Of a DNA stretch of 64,000 nt, positions 56,047 through 64,000 are shown piece after piece; position 1 is the stretch's first letter, and every line of letters starts with the position of its first letter. Location: NCBI GenBank assembly GCA_023433305.1, contig JAEZCZ010000026.1, positions 29,061 through 93,060 on the forward strand, given 5' to 3'. The notes beneath the pieces are model-generated. The model saw only the letters and a list, made by a program, of their open reading frames with translations, made no database searches and was not told the DNA's origin. Source of the DNA: Pseudomonadota bacterium (lineage in GTDB: Bacteria; Pseudomonadota; Alphaproteobacteria; Sphingomonadales; Sphingomonadaceae). The translations under genes and the position numbers were made by a program.

Positions 56047-56969
56047 CAGGCCACTCCTGCAATCACGCGCGCGACGAGATCGGGGTCGAACGGGCGCAGG
56101 TCATCGATCTTCTCGCCCACGCCGATCGCATGGATGGGCAGGCCGTACTGCTCTGCCGCGGCGACCAGCACGCCGCCGCGCGCGGTTCCGTCGAGCTTGG
56201 TCATGATCAGGCCGGTGACGCCGGCGACTTCCTTGAACACGTCGATCTGGCTGAGCGCGTTTTGCCCGTTGGTCGCATCGAGCACGAGCACGACGTCGTG
56301 TGGAGCCTCGGGGTTGAGGCGGCCGAGGACGCGACGGATCTTGGCGAGCTCGTCCATCAGTTCGCGCTTGTTCTGTAGGCGTCCCGCGGTGTCCACGATC
56401 AAGGCGTCGATACCCGTGTCGGTCGCGCGCTTGACCGCGTCGAACACGATACTCGCGGGATCGCCGCCTTCGGGACCCCGTACGATGTCGACGCCGATCC
56501 GCTCCGCCCAGACCGCGAGCTGCCCGATTGCTGCCGCGCGGAAGGTGTCGCCCGCGGCGAGAAGCACACCGTAATCGTCTTCTTGGAACAGGTGGGCGAG
56601 CTTGGCTATCGTCGTGGTTTTTCCGCTGCCGTTGACGCCAATCACCAGGATCACCTGCGGGCGTGGGAAAGCCGTGATTTCGAGCGGTTTCGCCACAGGG
56701 CGGAGGATGGCCGCGATCTCCTCCGCGACGGCTTCCTTCAGTTCGCGCTCGGTGATCGCGAGGCCGAAGCGCTTTTCGGCGAGCTTGGCCCGGATGCGCG
56801 CCGCCGCGCCGGGCCCGAGGTCGGATAAGATCAGCGCATCTTCGACTTCGTCCAGCGTTCTGTCGTCGAGCTTGGCGGTGCCGGTCGCGACGCTGAGGTT
56901 TTCGGACAGCCGCTCGGAGGTTTTGCGAAAGCCGCCTAGCAGCCGCTCCGACCATGTCGGTTCGCTCAT
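56046..56969 (-). CDS. ftsY: SRP receptor FtsY
   Basis: A 307-residue SRP GTPase: NG domain with GVNGSGKTTTIAKLAHLFQE (about 112-131), DTAGRLQNKRELMDELAK and MTKLDGTARGGVLVAAAEQ. The acidic A domain is missing, as in many alphaproteobacteria. It docks SRP-ribosome complexes at the membrane; the SRP RNA is at 21058. Overlaps mtaB by four bases and yciB by one. Confidence 0.97.
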   Translation of the reverse strand: MSEPTWSERLLGGFRKTSERLSENLSVATGTAKLDDRTLDEVEDALILSDLGPGAAARIRAKLAEKRFGLAITERELKEAVAEEIAAILRPVAKPLEITAFPRPQVILVIGVNGSGKTTTIAKLAHLFQEDDYGVLLAAGDTFRAAAIGQLAVWAERIGVDIVRGPEGGDPASIVFDAVKRATDTGIDALIVDTAGRLQNKRELMDELAKIRRVLGRLNPEAPHDVVLVLDATNGQNALSQIDVFKEVAGVTGLIMTKLDGTARGGVLVAAAEQYGLPIHAIGVGEKIDDLRPFDPDLVARVIAGVA

Positions 56970-58138
56970 TGCAGGAGGCCTTCCTCGACTTTCCCGGGGG
57001 TCACCGACACTATCGCGCCCGCGGGCGTTCCCTCAGGTGTCTTCACACGCGCAAAATTCCCCGCGTGGCCCGTGCCGTCGGCCTCCGAGAGGACCGTCAG
57101 TTCCGTCCCAATCAGGTTCTTAAGCCAGGCGTTGCGCTGCCTCGCCACTTCACCGCGCAACTCGACCGAACGGGCCTTGATCGTGGCTTTGTCGATTTGA
57201 GGCATGCGCGCCGCCGGAGTTCCGGGACGGAGTGAGTATGGAAATATATGGCCGTGCACGATGCCGAGCTCTCGTACGATCGAGCGGTTGGCCTCATGCA
57301 TCGACTCATCTTCGGTGGGAAAACCGGCAATGAGATCGGCACCTATGGTGATGTCCTGGCGGGAAACGCGAAGCCGCTCGACCAAGCGCATCGCATCGGC
57401 GCGCGAATGTCGGCGCTTCATGCGCTTGAGGATCATGTCGTGGCCGTGCTGCAACGACAGGTGTACGTACGGCAGGAGTCGCTCTTCGCCAGCCAGCAGA
57501 TCGAAGAGAAGTTCGTCAATCTCGACGCCATCGAGCGACGACAGGCGTAGGCGGAGGAGCTCGGGAAAGGCGTCGAGAATGGCCTGCACAAGCATTCCCA
57601 GACGTGGCTCGTGGGTTAGATCATGCCCCCAGCTGGTGAGGTCGACGCCCGTGAGGACGACTTCGCGCGCGCCTCGCTCGAGATGGCGCTCGATCTCGCG
57701 GAGAACTGCCGGGACCGCGAGCGAGCGGCTGGCGCCGCGGCCCTTCGGGATGATGCAGAACGTGCAGCTATGATCGCAGCCGTTCTGCACGGGCACGAAA
57801 GCACGCGTGTGCTTGGGCGCGACCATTCGCGACCCTATGGGGACGTTCCACGACCGCGCATCGAGCTTGCGACTGTTGGCGACGAGCCCGTCGACCTCCG
57901 GCATGGCCGCGAGCTGCTCGCGCTCGATGTCTGCCGCGCAACCGGTCACCAGCAGCCTAGCATCGGGCCGGGCGCGGCGGGCTCTGCGAATGGCCTGGCG
58001 GGTATGGCGCACAGCTTCCGCGGTGACGGCGCAACTGTTGATCACCACGATATCGGCCTCGCCGGCCAGCATGGCGCGGATCGACTCGCTCTCGGCGATG
58101 TTCATCCGGCAGCCCAGCGAAATGACTTCGGCATTCAC
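56966..58138 (-). CDS. mtaB: tRNA (t6A37) methylthiotransferase MtaB
   Basis: A 390-residue radical-SAM enzyme. The N-terminal MiaB-like domain begins EVISLGCRMNIAESE, with further cysteines in VINSCAVTAEA and LVTGCAADIERE. The radical-SAM cluster is VQNGCDHSCTFCIIPKGRG (CxxxCxxC). A TRAM-like tail ends it. It makes ms2t6A in tRNA. The start is the GTG overlapping the dapF stop by four bases (GTGA). Confidence 0.95.
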   Translation of the reverse strand: MNAEVISLGCRMNIAESESIRAMLAGEADIVVINSCAVTAEAVRHTRQAIRRARRARPDARLLVTGCAADIEREQLAAMPEVDGLVANSRKLDARSWNVPIGSRMVAPKHTRAFVPVQNGCDHSCTFCIIPKGRGASRSLAVPAVLREIERHLERGAREVVLTGVDLTSWGHDLTHEPRLGMLVQAILDAFPELLRLRLSSLDGVEIDELLFDLLAGEERLLPYVHLSLQHGHDMILKRMKRRHSRADAMRLVERLRVSRQDITIGADLIAGFPTEDESMHEANRSIVRELGIVHGHIFPYSLRPGTPAARMPQIDKATIKARSVELRGEVARQRNAWLKNLIGTELTVLSEADGTGHAGNFARVKTPEGTPAGAIVSVTPGKVEEGLLQ

Positions 58139-58944
58139 GCGAAGTCGCCCCAGTCGAAGGTCCCGCGAAAGCTCTCGGTCGCCGGCCCCGTCATCGTGAC
58201 GCGACCGTCCTCGCCCAAGGATATGAGGAGAGAACCGCCTTGCAGCGACACCGTTACTTCCCGCTCCACCAATCCGCGGCGCATGGCGGCGATGGCGGTG
58301 GCGCACGCGCCGGTGCCGCAGGCGCGCGTTATTCCGACGCCGCGTTCCCACGTCCGGAGGCGAATGTTGGTCGGGTTCTCGACCGTTGCCACGTTCACGT
58401 TGACGCGCTGCGGGAACAATGGGTCGTGCTCGATCTGCGGGCCGAGGCTTTCCAGTTCGATCGCATCGCAATCGTCGACGAAGAACACCGCGTGGGGGTT
58501 GCCGACATTGACCGCGACGGGTTGCTCGAGCTCGTCCCATCCGACGGGCAGCGCACTGGTGTCCATGGCATAGGCGAGCGGGATCGCCTCCCAGTCGAAG
58601 CGCGGTTCGCCCATGTCGACCGCCGCTCCGCCGTCGCCTGGCTGAACCGCGAGAATCCCGCCGGCGGTTTCAATGTTTGCCGGCGAACCGTGCAGGATCG
58701 CGACCGCGCGGGTTGCGTTGCCGCATGCCTCCACCTCGCCGCCGTCGGCGTTGAATATGCGCATCCGGAGATCGGCGACTTGCGATTCTTCCAGCACGAT
58801 CAGCTGGTCGCAACCGATACCTGTCTTGCGATCGGCCAGCGCACGGGCGAGCGCGGTCGAAATCGGAGGCAAAGGTTGGGTGCGCGTGTCGAGCACGACG
58901 AAGTCGTTACCCAGACCATGCATTTTGGTGAAGGAAGCGCGCAT
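58135..58944 (-). CDS. dapF: Diaminopimelate epimerase
   Basis: A 269-residue enzyme: FTKMHGLGNDFVVLDTR, the first catalytic Cys in VEACGNATRAVAIL (about 75) and the second in GITRACGTGACATAIAAMRR (about 215). It makes meso-diaminopimelate for peptidoglycan and lysine. I prefer the ATG at 58944 to a GTG three codons upstream. It leads the overlapping chain dapF-mtaB-ftsY-yciB. Confidence 0.97.
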   Translation of the reverse strand: MRASFTKMHGLGNDFVVLDTRTQPLPPISTALARALADRKTGIGCDQLIVLEESQVADLRMRIFNADGGEVEACGNATRAVAILHGSPANIETAGGILAVQPGDGGAAVDMGEPRFDWEAIPLAYAMDTSALPVGWDELEQPVAVNVGNPHAVFFVDDCDAIELESLGPQIEHDPLFPQRVNVNVATVENPTNIRLRTWERGVGITRACGTGACATAIAAMRRGLVEREVTVSLQGGSLLISLGEDGRVTMTGPATESFRGTFDWGDFA

Positions 58945-58989
58945 GCGCGCCACCTAGGGCTTGTCGCCGCCACCGGCAATGGGCGGCAG

Positions 58990-60633
58990 TCAGCCGGCCT
59001 GGCGCTGGAGCGGAGCGGACGTCGTCTGATCGGACGATCCAGCGAGCAAGTTCAGCCCACTGAGACGTTCCCTGGTGGCCTCGGCATCTTCTGGCATGCC
59101 GTATAGATAGCCTTGGCCCTTGAGGGGCCCGACGTTGCGCAAGGCGGCAAGAATCGCGGCGGTTTCTACACCCTCGGCAGTGACTGGAAGCGACAGTCCC
59201 CGGCCAAGTGACACGATCGCCTCCACGAGCTCGCTGGGACCGCCATCGTTCGCGATCTCGTTCACGAAGCTGCGGTCGATCTTGAGCCTGTCGAAGGGCA
59301 GCGAACGCAGTTGCGACAGGCTCGAGTAACCCGTGCCGAAATCGTCGAGGCTGACGCGGATTCCCTGGTTCTTGAGGCTGGTGATGATCGTCCGCACCAT
59401 GCCGAGGTTCTCGTGGAGGCAGCTCTCGGTGATCTCGATTTCGAACCGGCTGGGAGGGAAATCGGCGTCGATCAGCATCCTCAGCAGCTTCTGGGCGAAC
59501 CACGGATCGCGTAGCTGTACCGGAGAGATGTTGACCGACAGCGTCAACTTCGGATCCCATTCCCTCGCATCGATCAGCGCCTTTCGGATGAGGTCCTCCG
59601 ACATGTCGCCGATCACGTCGATTTCCTCGGCGATGGGAATGAAAATGTCGGGGTATACGAGCCCGAACTGCGGCGATTGCCAACGCGCCAGCATCTCGAA
59701 TCCAACGAGCTCACCGGTCTCGAGGTCAATCTGCTGTTCGTAATAGGGGACGAACTCGCCCGTCGCGATGCCGCGCCGGATGCCGCTTTCGAGCTCCGCT
59801 CGGAAGCGCAGCTCGCTCTCCATCTGCGCTTCAAACCAGTAGAAGCGATTCCGTCCGCGCTTCTTGGCGTGGTACATTGCGATATCGGCGCTATGGATCA
59901 GCGCTTCGGCATCGGCCGCCTGCGCGTCCTGACCTCGGTCGCCGGTCGCCGAAATGCCGATGGATACGGTGGCTTCGAGGACCGCGTCACGCTCCTCGAT
60001 CGGGCTCGACACGCTATCGATCAGTTGCGCGGCGAGGCGGTCCACCGCCTCGCGGGATGTCTCGTCGTAGGGTAGGGCGCAGACGAACTCGTCGCCGCCG
60101 ATCCTGGCCAACACCCCGCCATCCGGGAGCAGTACCGCCATGCGCCGCGCGGTCTCCGTCAGCACGCAGTCGCCCATGGCATGGCCGTGAAGGTCGTTGA
60201 TCTGCTTGAAGTTGTCGAGGTCGACCATGAACACGGCCACCTCGCGCCGCATCGTCTCCGCATTGGCGAGCAAGGCCGCGACGGCCGGTACGCCGCTCCG
60301 TCGGTTGAGGCAGCCGGTGAGCGGGTCGATGGCGGCCAGCTCCTGCGCCCAGGCTTCGGCTTTACGGCGTTCATTAACCTCGCGCTGCAGGTCCACGTAG
60401 CGACGCCAGCCAAAGATCACGAGCGCGATGTTGAGCAGAACGGCGGTCGTCAGTTGCGAGTCGGGCGGCGGCCCGTTGCCGAACCAGGCGTTGAAAACCT
60501 TCGGAAGGAGCGACCCCCCAGTGCCCACGAAGAGGATAATCGCGGCCGCAGCGATCCCCAGCGCGACGACGTCACGCTTGGCATTCGTAGTGCCTGGCCC
60601 CTCATCGGCAGGATGCTGGTTCGTTCGTTTCAC
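58990..60633 (-). CDS. GGDEF-EAL protein (c-di-GMP turnover)
   Basis: About 547 residues. Two membrane segments (ALGIAAAAIILFVGTGG and TAVLLNIALVIFGWRRYV) precede a GGDEF domain with intact ARIGGDEFVCALP near 200 and an EAL domain (about 275-525) whose signature is GFEMLARW, with NISPVQL, EITES, DDFGTGYSS, KIDRSFV and AEGVET present, so it looks catalytic. There is no RxxD inhibitory site before GGDEF. It could both make and cleave c-di-GMP. Start uncertain: GTG 60633 used, TTG 60651 possible. Confidence 0.92.
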   Translation of the reverse strand: MKRTNQHPADEGPGTTNAKRDVVALGIAAAAIILFVGTGGSLLPKVFNAWFGNGPPPDSQLTTAVLLNIALVIFGWRRYVDLQREVNERRKAEAWAQELAAIDPLTGCLNRRSGVPAVAALLANAETMRREVAVFMVDLDNFKQINDLHGHAMGDCVLTETARRMAVLLPDGGVLARIGGDEFVCALPYDETSREAVDRLAAQLIDSVSSPIEERDAVLEATVSIGISATGDRGQDAQAADAEALIHSADIAMYHAKKRGRNRFYWFEAQMESELRFRAELESGIRRGIATGEFVPYYEQQIDLETGELVGFEMLARWQSPQFGLVYPDIFIPIAEEIDVIGDMSEDLIRKALIDAREWDPKLTLSVNISPVQLRDPWFAQKLLRMLIDADFPPSRFEIEITESCLHENLGMVRTIITSLKNQGIRVSLDDFGTGYSSLSQLRSLPFDRLKIDRSFVNEIANDGGPSELVEAIVSLGRGLSLPVTAEGVETAAILAALRNVGPLKGQGYLYGMPEDAEATRERLSGLNLLAGSSDQTTSAPLQRQAG

Positions 60634-60741
60634 CGGCCGCAAAGCCCTCAATCGTGCTCGCGTTATGGAAGTGCAGGCTCAATTTTCGGTTAATTGAAAC
60701 CTGGGGTGAGCGAGAGTAACGCGGCGCGCGAGGAGGAATGC

Positions 60742-61149
60742 ATGTCCGCACGTTACTGGCTGATCAAATCCGAACCCGGTTGTTACGGGTGGGACGATCT
60801 CGTTCGCGATGGCGAGACGTTGTGGGACGGGGTCCGCAATCACCGCGCAGCGAACAACCTGCGCGCCATGAACAAGGGCGACAAAGCATTCTTCTACCAT
60901 TCGGTGACCGGCAAGGAGATCGTCGGGGTCGCCGAAGTAAGCGAGGCAAGGTTGCATGACCCGCGTGACGAAGCTTGGGCGGCAGTCAAGGTCAAGCCGG
61001 TGCGGACGCTCGAACGGCCGGTGACGCTGGCCGAGATCAAGGCGGACGAGTCGCTAGCGGATGTTGAGCTGGTTCGGCTTTCGCGGCTGTCGGTGGCGGA
61101 GATCCGCCCCGAGGAATGGGACCGCATCGAGGCGCTGGCGAAGCGCTAG
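60742..61149 (+). CDS. EVE-domain protein
   Basis: A 135-residue EVE (PUA-like) protein: YWLIKSEPGCYGWDDLVRDG, WDGVRNHRAANNLRAMNKGD and KAFFYHSVTGKEIVGVAEVS. EVE domains bind modified bases in DNA or RNA; members of this short type occur widely and their ligand is not known here. AGGAGG stands before the ATG. Its stop overlaps that of the ThDP enzyme on the other strand by four bases. Confidence 0.94.
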   Translation: MSARYWLIKSEPGCYGWDDLVRDGETLWDGVRNHRAANNLRAMNKGDKAFFYHSVTGKEIVGVAEVSEARLHDPRDEAWAAVKVKPVRTLERPVTLAEIKADESLADVELVRLSRLSVAEIRPEEWDRIEALAKR

Positions 61150-62813
61150 GCTTTCGCCCGCAATCCGCTCACCGTAGCACCCGCGGCGCTGAGCTGCTCC
61201 ACATCGACCACGCAGTGGATGAGGCGAACGCCGGTCCGACTATTTGCCTCGGCGAGCGCCTCCGCGAACCCGGCTGTCGTATCGACTCGTAGCGACCAGG
61301 CCCCGAACGCGGCGGCGAACGCGGCAAAGTCGGGGTTGACTAGATCGGTCGACGCGACCCGGCCAGGGTGGCTGCGTTCCTGGTGCATGCGGATAGTGCC
61401 GTACGAACTGTTGTCTATCACGATGACCAGCAAGTCGGCGCCATGCTGGACGGCCGTCGCCAGCTCTTGCGCGTTCATCAGGAAATCGCCGTCGCCGGCC
61501 ACCGCTACGACACGGCGGTCGGGAAACCGCAGCGCGGCCGCCACCGCCGCCGGCACGCCATAGCCCATCGCCCCAGCCGTAGGGGCGAGCTGCGAGGGAT
61601 AGCCCGCATAGTGCCAATAACGGTGCCACCATCCGGAGAAGTTGCCGGCCCCGTTACAGACCATCGTATTCGCTGGCAGCTCTCGCCGGGCGATGGCCAG
61701 GCATTGCGCGAGATCGAGCGCGAAAGACCCATTCCCCGCTGCCCCTGAGGGCGTGGACCAGTCGAGCCATTCGTTATGAGCTTCGCGGCCGGCATCGAAC
61801 GATATGATGTCGCTCTCGTCCCACAGCGCCACGCTTTCGGCGAACTCATTCGGATCGGCGCAGATCGCAAGATCCGTGCGGTAGACTCGGTTGAGCTCCT
61901 CCGGATCCGGGTGGACGTGGACCAGGACCTGATCGGGATGGTCGGGTGTGATCAGCTCGTAACCGTCGGTGGTCGCTTCTCCGAGGCGCGCGCCCACCAC
62001 CAACACCAGATCGGCCGACCGGATTCGTTCGACGAGTTTCGGGTTCGGACCGAAGCCAAGGTTGCCGGCATAGACCGCTGAGGAAGGCGGAATAGCGTCC
62101 TGCCGCCGGAATGCCGTCGCGACAGGCAGGCCAACGCGCTCGGCGAACTGCGCGAAATATTCGTGGGCCTTGGCACCCCAGGCCGCCCCTCCGACGATTG
62201 CGACGGGTGACGCCGCATCGCGAAGCATTTCCACGAGTGTCGAGAGGGCGTCGGGGCAAGGAGCCTGCGCGGGCCGACAGACGAACGGCCTTACCTCTGC
62301 CGCGATGCGATCTTCGCGCAGCATGTCCTCGGGCAGGGCGAGGACCACCGGGCCCGGGCGGCGAGAGATTGCCGTGCCGTAGGCGCGTGCCACGTATTCC
62401 GGAATTCGCGCTGGGTCGTCGATCCGGGCCGCCCACTTGGCAAGCGGGCCGAAGAACGCGGGAAAGTCGACCTCCTGGAACCCCTCGCGATCGCGCATGC
62501 CGCGATCGACGTCGCCGACGAACAGGATCATGGGCTGCGAATCCTGGAACGCGACATGCACGCCGATGCTCGCATTCGTCGCGCCGGGACCGCGCGTGAC
62601 GAACGCGATTCCAGGACGCCCGGTCATCGCGCCGTCGGCGCAGGCCATGTAGGACGCGCCGCCTTCATGCCGACAGACAATTGTCTGGATCGGCTCACAA
62701 TCGCGCAACGCGTCGAGCACCGGGAGGAAGCTCTCGCCGGGCACGGTGAAGAGGCGATCACAGCCTTGTTCGACCAGACAATCCACGAGCAAGCGGGCAG
62801 CGTTCTTGGGCAT
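61146..62813 (-). CDS. ThDP-dependent enzyme, acetolactate-synthase-like
   Basis: A 555-residue enzyme of the acetolactate synthase/benzoylformate decarboxylase group. The N-terminal domain has the ThDP-activating Glu in CRHEGGASYMACADG (about 48), then FVTRGPGATNASIGVHVAFQ. The C-terminal domain has AVAGDGDFLMNAQELATAVQ and VIDNSSYG, the GDG...N cofactor motif. An FAD-like middle domain is present. Relatives of this length include catabolic enzymes; ilvN is not next to it, so a biosynthetic IlvB role is less likely. Substrate unknown. Confidence 0.9.
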   Translation of the reverse strand: MPKNAARLLVDCLVEQGCDRLFTVPGESFLPVLDALRDCEPIQTIVCRHEGGASYMACADGAMTGRPGIAFVTRGPGATNASIGVHVAFQDSQPMILFVGDVDRGMRDREGFQEVDFPAFFGPLAKWAARIDDPARIPEYVARAYGTAISRRPGPVVLALPEDMLREDRIAAEVRPFVCRPAQAPCPDALSTLVEMLRDAASPVAIVGGAAWGAKAHEYFAQFAERVGLPVATAFRRQDAIPPSSAVYAGNLGFGPNPKLVERIRSADLVLVVGARLGEATTDGYELITPDHPDQVLVHVHPDPEELNRVYRTDLAICADPNEFAESVALWDESDIISFDAGREAHNEWLDWSTPSGAAGNGSFALDLAQCLAIARRELPANTMVCNGAGNFSGWWHRYWHYAGYPSQLAPTAGAMGYGVPAAVAAALRFPDRRVVAVAGDGDFLMNAQELATAVQHGADLLVIVIDNSSYGTIRMHQERSHPGRVASTDLVNPDFAAFAAAFGAWSLRVDTTAGFAEALAEANSRTGVRLIHCVVDVEQLSAAGATVSGLRAKA

Positions 62814-62903
62814 TTGCCTCAGGTACCCGCGCCTTGCCCGGGCCGCAATCGGGCGTGGATCGTCCCGGCTGTGGACACGTGCAGATTCTCGGGTGCCGAA
62901 TGG

Positions 62904-62918
62904 TTAGTAAAGCGTTAA
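62904..62918 (+). promoter_or_regulatory. CtrA-like box before the 66-residue gene
   Basis: TTAG, seven bases, TTAA matches the CtrA full site TTAA-N7-TTAA at seven of eight positions. It lies just six bases before the ATG at 62925, closer than a normal ribosome leader allows, so either the transcript is leaderless or the box serves the opposite gene. Confidence 0.4.
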
Positions 62919-62924
62919 CCCTCC

Positions 62925-63125
62925 ATGATGCGCCGTTCGCTAGTCCTCACCGACGAAACCGCCCGGCACCCGTTCCGGGCCTCCCTGACGCCAAGCTGGC
63001 GCGAGGAGAGACATGAACTTGCCGAGCCGCGGGTGCCTTGGCGGGAGCGGCTGACGGCCGACGTGCGCGGTTTCGCGGAGACCTACTGCGCGTGCTTCCT
63101 CGCCGTGGCGGTGTTCATCGCCTGA
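62925..63125 (+). CDS. Unrecognised 66-residue protein
   Basis: A small protein: an unstructured, Arg/Pro-rich first part (RHPFRASLTPSWREERHE) and a C-terminal helix RLTADVRGFAETYCACFLAV ending AVFIA, which could insert in a membrane. A similar small protein I recall from sphingomonads is not characterised. It is divergent from the ThDP gene and convergent with the MFS gene (one base between stops). Start is not certain. Confidence 0.55.
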   Translation: MMRRSLVLTDETARHPFRASLTPSWREERHELAEPRVPWRERLTADVRGFAETYCACFLAVAVFIA

Positions 63126-63126
63126 G

Positions 63127-64000
63127 TCAGGCGGCGGCGAGGGCCAGCTTTTCCGCCTGATGGAGCCGCCGACCGAGCCACGCTGAGACGAGGCACATCA
63201 GCGCGCTCAGCAGGAGCTGCTCGACGATCGGCACGCCCGCCGCGCTCAGCCCGGCCGCGATCAGCGAACCGATTACCATCGCCCCGGAGTTCACAATGTT
63301 GTTCGCGGCCACCATTCGCGCCGCCACTGACGGATCGCACTTCGTGGTCAGGAAGGCATAGAGCGGCACCACGAACATGCCGCCCGAGACGGCGATCAAC
63401 AGGAGCGTGAGGAGCACGAAAGGCGCCAGCGGCTGGGCAAGAAATTCGCCGACGTCCATCAGGTCGCTGGCGCGCACGTCCGCGCTCCATTCGTGGCACA
63501 CGAGCCAGAACACCGCCACGAACGCGCCCATGAACAGCACCGAGACAGGGGCGTAACGCGCCGAAACATCGCCCTTGAGCAGCGCGTTGATCGCGACCGA
63601 GCCTATCGCCACGCCCACCGAGAAGATCACCAGGAACAGGCTCGCGACTTCCTTGCTGGCGAACAGCACGTTCTTGGCAAGCGGCGGGAACTGGATGAAC
63701 AGCACCGCGCCGATCGTCCAGAAGAAGCTAATGGCGAGGATAGCGTAAAATACCTCGCGCTGGTGCATGGTCCGGTTGACCAGCTTCACCGACGACCCGA
63801 CCGTCCAGTATATGAAGACCGGCAGGATCCAGAAGACGCGGTTCAGTCCCCGGAACTTGCGGGTCAGCCGGCCCAGGTTGTCGAGACTTTCGAAATTGCG
63901 ATGATCCTCGGGTATCAGCGGCGGCGCCGAGGGGACCTGGCGGCTGGTCGCATAGCCCACGAGCGCGGTGACGAACACGGCCAGGGCGGCCAGCTCGACG
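63127..64000 (-). CDS. MFS transporter, LplT-like (N-terminal part missing)
   Basis: The last 291 residues of a longer MFS protein; it continues past the right edge. About eight segments are visible, with VFIYWTVGSSVKLVNRTMHQ, SFFWTIGAVLFIQFPPLAKN and ASLFLVIFSVGVAIGSVAIN. The look is of the LplT/lysophospholipid transporter group, which may be fused to an acyltransferase; the visible end is only the transporter. It ends 1 base after the 66-residue gene's stop. Confidence 0.8.
   Translation of the reverse strand, partial: VELAALAVFVTALVGYATSRQVPSAPPLIPEDHRNFESLDNLGRLTRKFRGLNRVFWILPVFIYWTVGSSVKLVNRTMHQREVFYAILAISFFWTIGAVLFIQFPPLAKNVLFASKEVASLFLVIFSVGVAIGSVAINALLKGDVSARYAPVSVLFMGAFVAVFWLVCHEWSADVRASDLMDVGEFLAQPLAPFVLLTLLLIAVSGGMFVVPLYAFLTTKCDPSVAARMVAANNIVNSGAMVIGSLIAAGLSAAGVPIVEQLLLSALMCLVSAWLGRRLHQAEKLALAAA

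Overview
The window reads as a chromosomal segment of a high-GC alphaproteobacterium, most likely a member of the Sphingomonadales (Sphingomonadaceae or Erythrobacteraceae type). The reasons are: an operon rpsB-tsf-pyrH-frr-uppS-cdsA-dxr-rseP-bamA-skp-fabZ with no lpxD, lpxA or lpxB where other Gram-negatives carry them (sphingomonads make glycosphingolipids instead of LPS); a DUF6456 protein; a complex I NDUFS4-type accessory subunit; an alphaproteobacterial-type SRP RNA; a cysteine-free L31; and a holin of the gene-transfer-agent type at the left edge. Almost all of the window is ordinary core chromosome. I saw no transposase, integrase, plasmid gene or CRISPR array.

Layout. 1-6800: end of a 3TM holin gene, an EamA transporter, tRNA-Pro, the Sec accessory operon yajC-secD-secF, a palindromic intergenic repeat, then an XRE regulator translationally coupled to a GT4 glycosyltransferase, and a DUF6456 protein. 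6845-18100: an ABC-F ATPase, an unrecognised secreted coiled-coil protein, a SIMPL protein, a PepSY-like protein, an OmpR/PhoQ-like two-component system followed by a phosphoethanolamine-transferase-like membrane sulfatase and an arginine-rich lipoprotein, chorismate mutase, a polyprenyl diphosphate synthase and an OmpA protein. 18254-23361: hrpB, the NDUFS4-like subunit, SRP RNA, dnaX and ybaB.

23362-24414 is the only accessory-looking patch. Two unrecognised minus-strand genes, one broken by an in-frame TGA, are interleaved with three diverged copies of a short palindromic repeat. After it come a CDGSH iron-sulfur protein, lon (with a possible heat-shock promoter), hupB, a lipoprotein, rlmB, tRNA-Tyr and a phospholipid block (PAP2 protein, psd, pssA).

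32959-44474 carries translation factors, nucleotide metabolism, isoprenoid and phospholipid synthesis, outer-membrane assembly and fatty-acid synthesis in one direction; the Skp homologue contains a textbook EF-hand loop. 44487-51805: a GFA/prolyl-hydroxylase pair, tRNA-His, an amino-acid dehydrogenase and a cytochrome c maturation operon ccmC-D-E-F-G-H-I, without ccmA and ccmB. 51869-64000: kup, two divergent PilZ genes, a urate-oxidase-N-like membrane protein, an overlapping chain dapF-mtaB-ftsY-yciB, a GGDEF-EAL protein, an EVE protein, a ThDP enzyme, a 66-residue protein behind a CtrA-like box, and an MFS transporter cut by the window end.

All calls come from reading the sequence and family knowledge; no database search was run.
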